DNA of 64,000 bases from Cryobacterium arcticum (GTDB taxonomy: Bacteria > Actinomycetota > Actinomycetes > Actinomycetales > Microbacteriaceae), in NCBI RefSeq assembly GCF_003185895.1, contig NZ_QHLY01000005.1:372001-436000 (forward strand), in the 5' to 3' direction. This document shows positions 52,026 to 61,929 of this stretch, one piece after another (the first letter of the stretch is position 1; each line of letters starts with the position of its first letter). The position numbers and the translations under genes were made by a program. The notes under the pieces were generated by a model. That model was given only the letters and a program-made list of their open reading frames with translations. It did no database searches and was not told the DNA's origin.

Positions 52026-52358
52026 ATGACCAGACTGACCCTGCCCACCGCCGTCACCGACTACTTCACGCTGATGGCTGGCGCCGACAAGCGCGCCACC
52101 ATCGACGTGTTCACCGCGGATGCGCGGGTAGCCGACGACGGTCGGACCTACGCCGGCCGCGACGAGATTCTCGGCTGGCTCAGCACCGCCGCCAGCGAAT
52201 ACACCGTCACCACCACCCGCCTCGGCGCCGAAACGGCGGGCGACACCGTCACCGTCAGCATCCGTCTCGACGGCAATTTCCCCGGCGGCACCGTGAACCT
52301 GCGCAACGTCTTCACGCTGCAGGGCGCACTGATCGGATCCCTGGAGATCGCGCCCTAA
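52026..52358 (+). CDS. SnoaL-like/NTF2-fold protein
   Basis: 110 residues of the SnoaL/ketosteroid-isomerase-like fold: VTDYFTLMAGADKRATIDVFTADARVADDGRTYAGRDEI and a sheet ending NVFTLQGALIGSLEIAP. It is the probable target of the upstream MerR regulator. The role is unknown; such proteins bind or isomerise small hydrophobic molecules. Confidence 0.85.
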   Translation: MTRLTLPTAVTDYFTLMAGADKRATIDVFTADARVADDGRTYAGRDEILGWLSTAASEYTVTTTRLGAETAGDTVTVSIRLDGNFPGGTVNLRNVFTLQGALIGSLEIAP

Positions 52359-52753
52359 CCGGCCTCCGACGGCCCGTCGGGTCGGCCGGCGGGCTCGTCG
52401 TCCTGCCAGAGCTGGATGCCGTTGCCCTCTGGGTCGACCAGGCTCGCGAACCGGCCGTTCGGGTAGGTCTCCGGGTCGATGTCCACCTGCACGCCGCGCT
52501 CGCGCAGCTGGGCGACCATGGCGTCGAGGTCGTTCACCCGAAAGTTGATCGCCCAGTTCTTGCCGGCCCCGAAATGCGGAGCGCCCTCTTCCATCGCGGC
52601 GAACACCGTGTACCCGGCGGCCTGCTTCCACGGGGCGGAGTCATAGCTGGTCGGCGGCGGGTCGACCCCGAGCATGGTGGCGTACCAATCGGCCAGCAAT
52701 TGCGGATCGTGCGCGGCGAAGAACACGCCGCCGATCCCGGTCACCCGTTCCAT
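52355..52753 (-). CDS. Glyoxalase/VOC-family protein
   Basis: 132 residues. GIGGVFFAAHDPQLLADWYATMLGV and a C-terminal VDPEGNGIQLWQ show the paired beta-alpha-beta-beta-beta vicinal oxygen chelate fold. TAAACT is 6 nt before the ATG. Its stop overlaps the end of the SnoaL-like gene (convergent). The substrate is unknown. Confidence 0.88.
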   Translation of the reverse strand: MERVTGIGGVFFAAHDPQLLADWYATMLGVDPPPTSYDSAPWKQAAGYTVFAAMEEGAPHFGAGKNWAINFRVNDLDAMVAQLRERGVQVDIDPETYPNGRFASLVDPEGNGIQLWQDDEPAGRPDGPSEAG

Positions 52754-52865
52754 GCCCCGAGTTTAACCAGCCATTGCACCCACGCACGACCCTTCGTAAC
52801 GTGTCAGCGAGCATTGTCGCCACGACGAGAACGCTGACGAGAACACTGACGAGAGGATTGGATCA

Positions 52866-53315
52866 ATGACGACCACGAGTCCGCTGCGCGGCATGAGCAA
52901 CGTGAGCTACTGGGCGGCCGATCACGATGCCGCCACCGCGTGGTACACCGAGCTCCTCGGCATGGAACCCTACTTCCAGATGCCTGGCTACGCCGAGTGG
53001 CGGGTCGGTGACTACGGCCACGAGCTCGGTCTCATCGACGCCCGTTACGCGCCGCAGCCGTTAGCGGATGTGCCGGGTGGCGCGGTGCTGAACTGGCACG
53101 TCGACGACATCCGCGTTGCCCTCGACCGACTGCTCGAGCTCGGCGCCACCCTGCGCGAAGACATCCGCGAGCGGGGCGAGGGGTTCACCACCGCCGCGGT
53201 GGTGGACCCGTTCGGCAATGTGCTCGGCGTGATGACCAACCCGCACTACCTGCAGGTGCTGGCCGACGCCACGCCAGACGCCGCTGCCGCTCAGGCGGGG
53301 CATCCGGCCGGGTGA
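52866..53315 (+). CDS. Glyoxalase/VOC-family protein
   Basis: 149 residues. NVSYWAADHDAATAWYTELLGMEPYFQMPGYAEW and VVDPFGNVLGVMTNPHY are the two ends of a VOC domain. It is divergent from the VOC gene at 52753 and similar in size, but the sequences are only distantly alike. Confidence 0.88.
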   Translation: MTTTSPLRGMSNVSYWAADHDAATAWYTELLGMEPYFQMPGYAEWRVGDYGHELGLIDARYAPQPLADVPGGAVLNWHVDDIRVALDRLLELGATLREDIRERGEGFTTAAVVDPFGNVLGVMTNPHYLQVLADATPDAAAAQAGHPAG

Positions 53316-53322
53316 GTGCGCT

Positions 53323-53637
53323 CTACCGGAACGGGACCGGAACGTGGGAAGCGCGCACCCACTCGAACCGCACCGCCGGCCCGCCGGTTTCCCGGCGTAC
53401 GGCTGCCTCGAGCCGGATGACCCGCCGATCCAGGGCGGCCTGATCGGCGCCGACGATATCGAAGCGATACTTGCGCAGCCGTTCGGTCACGAGAACCGCC
53501 CCGATTCCCGGGAAGATCACGAACATCTGGTCGGTGTAGAGCAGGGTGTGCTCGAAATGCCGGCGAAGGTTCTGGCCCAGCGACGGGAAATCGTTGAGCG
53601 ACTCGACCGGACGAACGGTAGCTGTCATGGCGATCAT
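53323..53637 (-). CDS. Hypothetical protein, 104 residues
   Basis: No family recognised. GGCGGAGG lies 6 nt before ATG 53637 (MIAMTATVRPVESL), and an ATG at 53628 is also possible. It contains DQMFVIFPGIGAVLVTERLRKYRFDIVG, a compact alpha/beta pattern. Convergent with the VOC gene. Confidence 0.6.
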   Translation of the reverse strand: MIAMTATVRPVESLNDFPSLGQNLRRHFEHTLLYTDQMFVIFPGIGAVLVTERLRKYRFDIVGADQAALDRRVIRLEAAVRRETGGPAVRFEWVRASHVPVPFR

Positions 53638-53738
53638 GTGGTGATCCTCCGCCCTCAAGGTAAGCAGCAAGTAAACGCGGGATGCGTGTCAGCTGGGAGT
53701 GCGCGCCACGACGAAGCGGCCGTCGCGAGCAACTGCGC

Positions 53739-55469
53739 TCACGCGCGGTCGAGCGTGCCGAGCGGCTCCCCCGCATCGAGAACGTCGCCGGGCGCGCTGC
53801 TGTGCCGCAGGATGCCCGAAGCGGGCGCCTCGATCGTGGTCTCCATCTTCATCGCCTCCATCACCACGACGGGGTCGCCCTCGGCGACCTCGCTGCCGTC
53901 GTCGACCAGCCAGGCGATCAGGGTGCCCGCCATGGGTGCGACCAGACCCTCGGCGGCACCCGGCTCCGTGCTCGCGGCGGGGCTCCCGGCCGCGGCGACG
54001 GGCAGGGCGGCGAGCCCGGCCCCGGCCGGCATCCGTAGGGTGTGCCGGCGCCCGTCAATCTCGACCCAGCTGGTCGTGACACCCGGCTCCTCGGGTTCGG
54101 GCCGCAGCGCCTCGGCCGGGATCCGCTCGGCGAACGAGGTCTCGATCCACTGGGTGTGCACTCTGAGCGATTCGCCACCGACGAAGTCGTCGTCTTGCAG
54201 CACCGCCCGGTGGAACGGCAGCACCGAGGCGATGCCGTCGAGCCCGAACTCGGCGAGGGCCCGACGGGCGCGGCGAAGCGCTATCTCGCGGGTGGGGCCG
54301 GTGACGATCAGCTTGGCCAGCATGGAGTCGAACCGGCCGGAGACCACCGTGCCGGTCTCGACGCCGGAGTCGACCCGGATGCCCGGGCCGGTCGGCGGCG
54401 CGAACCGGGTGATCAGCCCGGGCGTGGGCAGGAACCCGCGCGCGGCGTCCTCGGCGTTGATCCGGAACTCAAACGAGTGCCCGGTCGGCGCCGGGGTGGA
54501 CCGCACCGAGAGTGGCAAACCTTCGGCAATGCGCAGCTGTTCGGCGACGATGTCGACACCGGTGGTCTCTTCGGTGACGGGATGCTCCACCTGCAGCCGG
54601 GTGTTCACCTCGAGGAAGGAGATGGTGCCGTCCACGCTCAGCAGGTACTCGACGGTCGCGGCGCCCTGGTAGTTCGCGGCGGCACAGATGTCGGCCGCGG
54701 ACCGGTGCAGCCGCTCGCGCTGCTCGTCGGTGAGGAACGGCGCCGGCGCCTCCTCCACGAGCTTCTGGTTGCGGCGCTGCAGCGAACAGTCCCGGGTGCC
54801 GAGCACCACGACGGTGCCGTGGCTGTCGGCGAGCACCTGCACCTCCACGTGCCGGGGCGCATCGAGGAACTGTTCGACGAAACACTCCCCACGACCGAAC
54901 GCGGTCACCGCCTCGCGCACGGCGGCGTCGAACTGTTCGGCTACCTCGTCGAGGCTGTGGGCCACCCGCATGCCGCGGCCGCCGCCGCCGAACGCCGCCT
55001 TGATCACGATCGGCAGGCCGTGTTCCTCGACGAAGGCGACGGCCTCGGCGGCCGAGCTGACCGGGTCGGCGGTGCCGGCCACGAGGGGCGCGCCCACGCG
55101 GGCGGCCAGCTGGCGGGCCGCGATCTTGTCGCCGAGCAAGTCGATGCTCGCCGGGCTCGGGCCGATCCAGGTCAGGCCCGCCTTGATCACCCGGCGCGCG
55201 AAATCTGCGCTCTCAGAGAGGAAGCCGTAGCCGGGGTGCACCGCATCGGCACCGCTCTGCACCGCAATGGCCAGGAGCTTCTCGGCATCCAGGTACGTGG
55301 TTGCCGGGGTGTCTCCATCGAGGCCCCAGGCCTCCCCGGCCATCCGCACGTGCAGCGCATCGGCGTCGCTGTCGGCGTACACCGCCACCGTGGCCAGGCC
55401 CTGGTCGGCGCAGGCGCGGAGGATGCGCACAGCGATCTCGCCGCGGTTGGCGATCAGGACTTTTTTCAT
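53739..55469 (-). CDS. Biotin carboxylase fused to biotin carboxyl carrier domain
   Basis: 576 residues. The start [25 protein letters not shown] is canonical for biotin carboxylase; [11 protein letters not shown] is the ATP-grasp loop and [15 protein letters not shown] the catalytic block. The C-terminal carrier domain holds VMEAMKMET with the biotinylated Lys. It overlaps the PxpBC gene by ATGA and is last in the operon. No carboxyltransferase beta subunit is encoded nearby. Confidence 0.94.
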   Translation of the reverse strand: MKKVLIANRGEIAVRILRACADQGLATVAVYADSDADALHVRMAGEAWGLDGDTPATTYLDAEKLLAIAVQSGADAVHPGYGFLSESADFARRVIKAGLTWIGPSPASIDLLGDKIAARQLAARVGAPLVAGTADPVSSAAEAVAFVEEHGLPIVIKAAFGGGGRGMRVAHSLDEVAEQFDAAVREAVTAFGRGECFVEQFLDAPRHVEVQVLADSHGTVVVLGTRDCSLQRRNQKLVEEAPAPFLTDEQRERLHRSAADICAAANYQGAATVEYLLSVDGTISFLEVNTRLQVEHPVTEETTGVDIVAEQLRIAEGLPLSVRSTPAPTGHSFEFRINAEDAARGFLPTPGLITRFAPPTGPGIRVDSGVETGTVVSGRFDSMLAKLIVTGPTREIALRRARRALAEFGLDGIASVLPFHRAVLQDDDFVGGESLRVHTQWIETSFAERIPAEALRPEPEEPGVTTSWVEIDGRRHTLRMPAGAGLAALPVAAAGSPAASTEPGAAEGLVAPMAGTLIAWLVDDGSEVAEGDPVVVMEAMKMETTIEAPASGILRHSSAPGDVLDAGEPLGTLDRA

Positions 55470-57121
55470 GGCTGCACCTCGGATGATTCGGAAGAGACGT
55501 CGGCGAACGGGCCGAGCGGACGAAAACGGATGCGCGCACCCGGCGGAAGCTGGCCGGCCAGCGGCAGGTGGTGGGTGGCAACAGCGCCGATCACCGGGTA
55601 CCCGCCGGTGAGCGGATGGTCGGCGAGGAAGAGCACGGGCTGGCCGTTCGGCGGGATCTGGATCGCGCCGGCGACCGTGCCCTCGCTGGGTAGTTCCGCG
55701 TCGACGACGCGGGTGAGCGATTCGCCCTCCAGGCGCAGCCCCACCCGGTTGGAGCGCGCGCTCACGAGCCAGCTCTGGCCAATGAGCACCTCGACGGCGT
55801 CGGCGGAGAACCAGTCGGTACGCGGGCCGAGCACCACGTCGAGCACCACCTCGGCAGTGTCGAGGTCGACGGCCGCGCCCGGCGAGGCGACCGCGGGGAT
55901 GCCCCGAGCGGGCAGGCCGACCGGCAGCACGGTGCCGGCGGTGACGGGGGCCGGCCCGAGGCCGGCCAATACGTCGGTGGACAGGCTGCCGAGCACCGGC
56001 TCCAGGTCGAATCCGCCGCGCACGGCGAGGTAGCTGCGCAGACCGGCAGTGGGCCGGCCGAGCTGCAGTTCTTCGCCGGCCCCGAGGGCGAACGGGCGGC
56101 CGACGTCGACGGTGCGGGTGCGGGCGCCATCGGGCGCCGCGGCCGGGGTGCGGATGGTGAGCGGAACCGGGGCGCCGGTGACGGCGAGCACCTGCTCCCC
56201 GCGGGCGGTGAGCCGCAGCCCGCCGAACGTCACCTCCAGCCCGGCCGCGCCACTCGGATTGCCGACCAGCCGGTTGGCGCACCGCAGCGCCACCGGGTCG
56301 AGGGCGCCGGAGCTGGACACACCCATGCTGGCGTAACCGAGGCGGCCGAGGTCTTGCAGCAGGGTGAGCATGCCGGCGTCGAGGATCTCCAGCCCAACCG
56401 TGACCGGATCGGCAGCAGCGGCTGTGACCGCGGGCGGCCCCGCAGGAGCAGTCGGGCCGGCCGAACCGGCCGCGACCGACACCGTGGAGCGGGCGCCGCC
56501 GCACACGTCGACGAAGCGCACCCGGTCGCCGGGCAACAGCAAGGCGGGGCGCTCGCGGGACAGGTCCCACATCCGGGCCGCGGTGGTGCCGATCAGCTGC
56601 CAGCCGCCGGGGCTCTCCCGCGGGTAGACACCGCTGAACGTGCCGGCCAGGGCTACCGAACCGGCCGGGATGCGGGTGCGCGGCGAGCTGCGGCGCGGCA
56701 CGTCCAGGTCGGGGTGGCCGCCGGAAAGGTAGGCGAAACCGGGCGCGAAGCCGGTGAACCCGACCGCATAGTCGTGGCCGGTGTGCAGTAGCACCACCTC
56801 AGCGGCGGTGAGCCCGAGCAAGCCGGCGACCTCGTCGAGGTCTTCGCCGTCGTAGGTCACCGGAATCTCGATCAGGGTGCCCTCGCCGGCCACCCGGCCG
56901 CCCAGGTCACGGGAGCGCGCGGCCCGTGCGATCTCGCCCGGCGTCACCGCGCTCGGCCGGTAGAACACCAGCAGGGTGCGGGCGCCGGGAATCATCTCAC
57001 CGGTGCCGCCGATGGGGTCGCTGCTGAGCGAGTCGAACAGGGCGAGGGTGGTCGGCAGGTCGGCGAGTTCGATCAGGAGGGCATCGTCCCGCACCGGCAG
57101 GAACCGCATGCTCGTGCTCAC
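55466..57121 (-). CDS. Fused 5-oxoprolinase subunits PxpB-PxpC
   Basis: 551 residues. Residues 1-~220 are PxpB/KipI-like ([39 protein letters not shown]); the rest is PxpC/KipA-like ([45 protein letters not shown]). With PxpA it cleaves 5-oxoproline to glutamate using ATP. GTG 57121 overlaps the pxpA stop. In many bacteria B and C are separate; here they are one chain. Confidence 0.93.
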   Translation of the reverse strand: MSTSMRFLPVRDDALLIELADLPTTLALFDSLSSDPIGGTGEMIPGARTLLVFYRPSAVTPGEIARAARSRDLGGRVAGEGTLIEIPVTYDGEDLDEVAGLLGLTAAEVVLLHTGHDYAVGFTGFAPGFAYLSGGHPDLDVPRRSSPRTRIPAGSVALAGTFSGVYPRESPGGWQLIGTTAARMWDLSRERPALLLPGDRVRFVDVCGGARSTVSVAAGSAGPTAPAGPPAVTAAAADPVTVGLEILDAGMLTLLQDLGRLGYASMGVSSSGALDPVALRCANRLVGNPSGAAGLEVTFGGLRLTARGEQVLAVTGAPVPLTIRTPAAAPDGARTRTVDVGRPFALGAGEELQLGRPTAGLRSYLAVRGGFDLEPVLGSLSTDVLAGLGPAPVTAGTVLPVGLPARGIPAVASPGAAVDLDTAEVVLDVVLGPRTDWFSADAVEVLIGQSWLVSARSNRVGLRLEGESLTRVVDAELPSEGTVAGAIQIPPNGQPVLFLADHPLTGGYPVIGAVATHHLPLAGQLPPGARIRFRPLGPFADVSSESSEVQP

Positions 57122-57906
57122 TGGCCGGCGTGAATCTCGCCCGGCCGCGGGGCGAAGGCGGAGACGTCGATGCCCGCGCGGGTCAGTGCCGAGCGCACGT
57201 GCCGGGCCATCCCGGTGGCCCCGGGGCTGTCGCCGTGCACACAGATCGAGTCCGCGTCTACGCTGATGAGGCTGCCGTCGATCGCGGTCAGGGTGCCCTC
57301 GGTGGCCAGCTGCACCATGCGGTCAGCCACCAGCTCGGGGTCATGCAGCACCGATCCGGCTTCGCGACGCGACACCAGGGTGCCCGCCGGGGTGTACGCG
57401 CGGTCGGCGAAGGCCTCGGTCACCGCGCGAAGGCCCGCGGCATCCGCCAGGCGCAGCACCGCGGAGCCGGGCAGGCCCAGCACCGCCAGCGTCGGGTCGA
57501 TCTCGGTGATCGCGGTGACCACATCCCGGGCCTGGCGCTCGTCGTGCACGATCGTGTTGTACAGCGCGCCGTGCGGCTTCACGTAGGTGACGCTGGTTCC
57601 GGCCGCCCTGGCCACACCCTGCAGCGCGCCGATCTGGTAGATCACGTCGGCCACGAGTTCAGCGCTGGAGACATCCATATTGCGACGGCCGAAACCGGCC
57701 AGGTCGCGGTAACCCACGTGCGCGCCGATGGCCACGCCGGCATCCCGCGCACCGAGCACCGTCTGGCGGATCACCAGCGGGTCGCCGGCGTGGAAGCCGC
57801 AGGCGATGTTCGCGCTGGTGACGATGCCGAGCATCTCCGCATCGTCACCGAGGGTCCAACGGCCGAAGCCTTCGCCCAAATCGCTGTTCAGGTCGATGAA
57901 GGTCAT
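57118..57906 (-). CDS. pxpA: 5-oxoprolinase subunit PxpA (LamB/YcsF family)
   Basis: 262 residues. [14 protein letters not shown] and [12 protein letters not shown] are the LamB/YcsF signatures, and [13 protein letters not shown] the His motif. The subunit opens the lactam ring of 5-oxoproline together with PxpB-C. The start [13 protein letters not shown] at 57906 is well supported by homology; the upstream 23 bp separate it from the transporter. Confidence 0.96.
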   Translation of the reverse strand: MTFIDLNSDLGEGFGRWTLGDDAEMLGIVTSANIACGFHAGDPLVIRQTVLGARDAGVAIGAHVGYRDLAGFGRRNMDVSSAELVADVIYQIGALQGVARAAGTSVTYVKPHGALYNTIVHDERQARDVVTAITEIDPTLAVLGLPGSAVLRLADAAGLRAVTEAFADRAYTPAGTLVSRREAGSVLHDPELVADRMVQLATEGTLTAIDGSLISVDADSICVHGDSPGATGMARHVRSALTRAGIDVSAFAPRPGEIHAGQ

Positions 57907-57929
57907 GAGAGCGTCCTTATAAATATGCG

Positions 57930-59213
57930 TTAGGTGGCCAGCAACGAGAAGATCGGCCCGACCGCCATGACGGCCATGTACCAGGTGAGCGCTGTTGCCA
58001 GAGTACCGATCACCAACAGCCACTTGGGGTAGCGGTAGCCGTTCATCAGGTCGCCGCGGAACCAGCCGATGTACATGAAGATGCTGAGGCCGATCGGCAG
58101 GATCAGGCCGTTGAAGCCGCCCACGAAGACCATCAGGGTGGCGGGCGCGGTTCCGATGAGCAGGTAGACGATCAGCGACACCACGATGAAGACGATCGTG
58201 GCGAAATCGGCGCGACGCCCCACGATCTTCGCCGAGAACACCGGAAGAAAGGACACCGACGTGTAGGCGGCACCGATGATGCTGGTGATCGCGGCGATCC
58301 AGAAGATCGCCCCGAAGACGCGCAGGCCGAATTCGCCGGCCGCGGCCTGGAAGGCCTGGGCGGCGGGGTTAGCCGCGGCGCCCGTCGTGTCGATGACTAC
58401 GCCGCTCGCAACCACGCCGAGGATCGCCAGGAACAAGACGTAGCGCATGATTCCGGTGACCAGGATGCCATTGAACGCCGCGCGGTTGACCTGCTTGACG
58501 TGCTCCACCCCGGCGGTGCCACTGGCGAGCAGGCGATGGGCGCCGGCATAGGTGATGTACCCGCCGACGGTGCCGCCGACGATTGTCGTGATGGTGGCGA
58601 AGTTGATCTCGTCGGGGAACACGGTCTGGCGCAGCGCATCCCCGATCGGCGGCTGGGAGATGAATGCGACGACGACCGTGAGCACAATCATGATGAGCCC
58701 GGCGATCACCACGACCCGGTCGACCACCGCGCCCGCCCGCTTGGCCAGGAAGATCGCGATGGCGAACACGGCACTGAGCAGACCGCCGATTTTCGCGTCC
58801 ATGCCGGTCAGCACGTTGAGGCCGAGGCCGGCGCCGGCGATGTTGCCGATGTTGAAGACCAGGCCGCCCAGGATGACGAGGAAGCCGAGCACGAACCCGC
58901 TGCCCGGGATGGCGAGGTTCGCGAGCTCGGGCGCGCGCTTGCCGCTGACGGTGATCATGCGCCAGATGTTGAGCTGCACGGCGAAGTCGATCAGGATCGA
59001 CGCCAGGATGCCGAACGCGAACGCCGCGCCCATCTGCGCGGTGAAGGTGGCGGTCTGGGTGATGAAGCCCGGCCCGATGGCCGAGGTGGCCATCAGGAAG
59101 AGCGCGCCGATCAGTGCGGTACGGCGGCTCTTGGCGATACTGCGGAGGTCGAGTCGTTCGTCGGATTCAGCGGATGTGGCGGTGTTGGCTGGGTCGGTCA
59201 CGGGCACATCCAT
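57930..59213 (-). CDS. NRAMP-family transporter of the 5-oxoproline operon
   Basis: 427 residues, about eleven membrane helices ([25 protein letters not shown] opening, [33 protein letters not shown]). This NRAMP branch occurs in pxp operons, where it is thought to import the substrate or its metal. ATG 59213 (MDVPVTD) has no clear Shine-Dalgarno sequence; GTG 59261 is a possible earlier start. Confidence 0.9.
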   Translation of the reverse strand: MDVPVTDPANTATSAESDERLDLRSIAKSRRTALIGALFLMATSAIGPGFITQTATFTAQMGAAFAFGILASILIDFAVQLNIWRMITVSGKRAPELANLAIPGSGFVLGFLVILGGLVFNIGNIAGAGLGLNVLTGMDAKIGGLLSAVFAIAIFLAKRAGAVVDRVVVIAGLIMIVLTVVVAFISQPPIGDALRQTVFPDEINFATITTIVGGTVGGYITYAGAHRLLASGTAGVEHVKQVNRAAFNGILVTGIMRYVLFLAILGVVASGVVIDTTGAAANPAAQAFQAAAGEFGLRVFGAIFWIAAITSIIGAAYTSVSFLPVFSAKIVGRRADFATIVFIVVSLIVYLLIGTAPATLMVFVGGFNGLILPIGLSIFMYIGWFRGDLMNGYRYPKWLLVIGTLATALTWYMAVMAVGPIFSLLAT

Positions 59214-59295
59214 TTCGTCGAGGAGAAGAATCGTCGGGAACTCGAAAGAGTTGAGCCCCACTCATCGAGCCTAGGTGCGTGAACGATAGCTGACC

Positions 59296-59310
59296 GATTG
59301 TTGAACAATC
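59296..59310. promoter_or_regulatory. Palindromic operator between the pxp operon and gntR
   Basis: GATTGTT-G-AACAATC, perfect 7-bp arms around one base, in the 180-bp divergent region. It is the expected size for an FCD-type GntR dimer. Confidence 0.75.
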
Positions 59311-59393
59311 AATCGCGTGAACAGTTCGTTTCGAGCATGTTTCGGTGAACGAAGGTCGGCGGTGGCTCTCGTCGGTTTCGGTAGAGTGGCGTC

Positions 59394-60062
59394 GTGGCGC
59401 AACTCGACGAAGCCGAAGACAGCAATTCGCGTGCCGATCAGGCCGCCGAAATGCTGCGCCGCCTGCTCATTACCGGCGACCTCGTGCCCGGGCAACGCCT
59501 GTCGGAATCAGCCATCAGCGCGCGCCTCGGCGTCTCCCGGAACACGCTGCGCGAGGCGTTCCGCATGCTCACCCACGAGCGTCTTCTGGTGCACAAGCCG
59601 CACGCCGGGGTGGTCGTGGCCGTGCCGTCGCTGGCGTCGATCATCGACATCTACCGGGTTCGCCGCATGATCGAGGGCCAGGCCCTCCGGTCGGCCGAGG
59701 CCCGGCATCCGGCCAGCCGGCGCATGCGCGCGGCCGTCGAGGCCGCGATGGCCAGCCGTGATGCCGACGACTGGCTCGCCGTGGGCACGGCCAACATGGA
59801 GTTCCACTCCGCCATCGTGGCGCTGGCCGACAGCGACCACCTCGACCGGCTCTACGCCAACATCTCCGCGGAGCTGCGGCTGGCTTTCGGCCTGCTCGAC
59901 GACCCGGAGTACCTGCACCGGCCGTTCGTGGAGCGGAACGTGGCCGTGTTGGAGCTCTACCTCGCCGGCGACTCCGCCGCCGCCGCCGCCCTCCTGGAGG
60001 ACTACCTGCTGCAGTCCGAACGCACCATCGTGGCCGCCTACGCGCGGCAGCTGCCCGCCTGA
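59394..60062 (+). CDS. GntR-family regulator, FadR/FCD type
   Basis: 222 residues. HTH: EMLRRLLITGDLVPGQRLSESAISARLGVSRNTLREAFRMLTHERLL. The C-terminal all-helical FCD domain carries metal/ligand residues in MEFHSAIVAL and HRPFVERNVAVLELYLAGD. TAGAGT lies 6 nt before GTG 59394. It is divergent from the pxp operon and likely its regulator. Confidence 0.93.
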   Translation: MAQLDEAEDSNSRADQAAEMLRRLLITGDLVPGQRLSESAISARLGVSRNTLREAFRMLTHERLLVHKPHAGVVVAVPSLASIIDIYRVRRMIEGQALRSAEARHPASRRMRAAVEAAMASRDADDWLAVGTANMEFHSAIVALADSDHLDRLYANISAELRLAFGLLDDPEYLHRPFVERNVAVLELYLAGDSAAAAALLEDYLLQSERTIVAAYARQLPA

Positions 60063-60128
60063 TCGCCCACGGTCCTCCGCCGCTAGCGTTGCGTGCAGCT
60101 CGGGCGCCCGGGCCTCTAGTGTCGAAGC

Positions 60129-60803
60129 ATGACCGCTGCACAAGCGACCGCCGCGCCGCGGAGCTTCCACGGCTACCCGTGCCGAGGGCCGGGCTACGCC
60201 CAGAATGCCTACGACCACCTGCCGAGCGCCGCACCGTGGATCATGTTGCAACGCTGCCGAGTATGCGGCGCCCTGTGGGAGGCCGCCGATCGCAGCTATC
60301 ACCGCCTCACTCCCACCGCCGCGCAGGCCCGGTTTCCGGATGCCGTGATTCCGGCCTTCACGCTGCCGCCGGCCGAACCCGCCGACCAGCCGCTGCGGTA
60401 CTGGGCGCAGCTCAACCAGGGCGCCGTCTACCGGCTCTACCTCGAGGTCACCCGCTCGGGCGACCCGGAGTTCTGGGGTGTGCTGCACGGTGGGGAGCTG
60501 CGACCGCTGGCCGCCCTCGACGCCGGGCCGCTCGAGCTGGTGGAGCGCGAACGGTTCGACGAGCTGCTACTGGCGGCCCACGGGCCGGTTGCGGCGGCCA
60601 CCGTGACCTGCGCGCTCACCTGGGGGCTGCATCCGCTGGTGCTCAAGGCCCTCGACCTGGCCACCGTCTTCGGTGACGGGCCTGCGATTGCCGCCGGCAC
60701 GAGCGTCGACGAGGTCGCCGCCGGCCTCGTGCAGGCCGTGCTCGACACCGGTCCGCTCACGAATGAGGACCTACTGATCGAAGGATTGCCGCTACCGAAC
60801 TGA
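60129..60803 (+). CDS. Hypothetical protein with a CxxC motif
   Basis: 224 residues, no family recognised. RCRVCGALWEAADRSYH near residue 42 carries one CxxC pair that may be half a zinc site. The rest is soluble and helical. TAGTGT lies 6 nt before ATG 60129. It may be a partner of the next gene, which has a full zinc ribbon. Confidence 0.7.
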   Translation: MTAAQATAAPRSFHGYPCRGPGYAQNAYDHLPSAAPWIMLQRCRVCGALWEAADRSYHRLTPTAAQARFPDAVIPAFTLPPAEPADQPLRYWAQLNQGAVYRLYLEVTRSGDPEFWGVLHGGELRPLAALDAGPLELVERERFDELLLAAHGPVAAATVTCALTWGLHPLVLKALDLATVFGDGPAIAAGTSVDEVAAGLVQAVLDTGPLTNEDLLIEGLPLPN

Positions 60804-60849
60804 GGCCACCCACGGGTCGCCGGGCAGGTCAGTCGCTATCGTTGGCGGC

Positions 60850-61398
60850 ATGGGAGACCACCGCGAGCAGATCGTCGACATCAGCACGCCGCCCGCCGAC
60901 GCGGAGAGCCGCATCGCGGCTGTGCGTGAATGGCTGCTGGCCGCGGGATGGGCGGCACCGTTCGACGGCAGCGACTGGTTGTACCCCGATGAGCCGGCCC
61001 TGCGCGAGAACCTCGGGCTCCTGCCCCGGTGGCTCGGGTTCGGCGGGTCGACGTTTGTGATCGCCCGCGGGTCGCACTGGGTGGCGGGCGATGGCACCGA
61101 TGTGCCCGTCTGCCCGAGCTGCGGCGAACCCAGTGGAACGTGGGAGCAGATCGAGCAGTGGGACGACCAGGGCGTGGAACCCCTTGAACGTTGCACAAAC
61201 TGCGGGCACGAGGTGCTGCTCGGCGACTGGAACCTCGAGGGATCGGTCGCCGTCGGCGCGCTCGCGATCGTGCTCGATCCGCAGTCGCTCCCCGGCCTCG
61301 GCGGCGTTTTCGACCCGGCCGACGTCGCCCGGGCGTTACGAGCCGAACTCACCGCGGCCCTCGGCGGCCGCTGGGCCTACGTGCACCACCACCTCTGA
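60850..61398 (+). CDS. Hypothetical zinc-ribbon protein
   Basis: 182 residues. CPSCGEP and CTNCGHE are two CxxC knuckles about 30 residues apart in the middle of the protein, so a zinc ribbon is likely. The flanking segments (WLYPDEPALRENLGLLPRWLGFGG and WAYVHHHL) match nothing I know. TATCGT lies 7 nt before ATG 60850. Confidence 0.72.
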   Translation: MGDHREQIVDISTPPADAESRIAAVREWLLAAGWAAPFDGSDWLYPDEPALRENLGLLPRWLGFGGSTFVIARGSHWVAGDGTDVPVCPSCGEPSGTWEQIEQWDDQGVEPLERCTNCGHEVLLGDWNLEGSVAVGALAIVLDPQSLPGLGGVFDPADVARALRAELTAALGGRWAYVHHHL

Positions 61399-61439
61399 AC
61401 CACCGCCGCGAGATCGGCGCGCTCTGCCAGAATTGGCGG

Positions 61440-61904
61440 ATGAATTACATCCTCGACGACAGCGCCGAGCGCATCGATTTTGAGGCCGTGTGGTCCTTCC
61501 TCTCCACCACGGCGCCGTGGCACCGGTGGCGCTCCCGCGACCAGGTGCGCCAGCAGGTCGAATCGGCCTGGCGGGTCGTCGGCGTGTACGAGGAGGCCAG
61601 CGGAGCCCAGGTGGGTTTCGCCCGCGCCGTTTCCGACGGCGTGTGCGATGCCTATCTGGCGGATGTCTATGTGCTCGAGGAGCACCGCGGGCACGGCCTC
61701 GGCAAGGCGTTGGTGAACCGCATGGTCGACGGCGGCCCCGGCGCGCACTTCCGGTGGACGCTGTTCACCGCGGGCGCCCATGGGCTCTACGAGCACAACG
61801 GCTTCTCGGTGCCCAACCAGACCGCGATGGTTCGTCCGGGCCGCTTCCCGGCGCCCGCTCCCGCCCCATCGGCCCGGCCGCACCAGGACGAACCCGTCGT
61901 GTGA
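61440..61904 (+). CDS. GNAT N-acetyltransferase
   Basis: 154 residues. YLADVYVLEEHRGHGLGKALVNRMVDG is the acetyl-CoA-binding motif (RGHGLGKAL); FTAGAHGLYEHNGF is the C-terminal GNAT block. The Pro/Ala-rich end is disordered. CAGAAT lies 6 nt before the ATG. The acceptor is unknown. Confidence 0.9.
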   Translation: MNYILDDSAERIDFEAVWSFLSTTAPWHRWRSRDQVRQQVESAWRVVGVYEEASGAQVGFARAVSDGVCDAYLADVYVLEEHRGHGLGKALVNRMVDGGPGAHFRWTLFTAGAHGLYEHNGFSVPNQTAMVRPGRFPAPAPAPSARPHQDEPVV

Positions 61905-61929
61905 CCAGTTGCGGCCTGCTCAGCATCCG

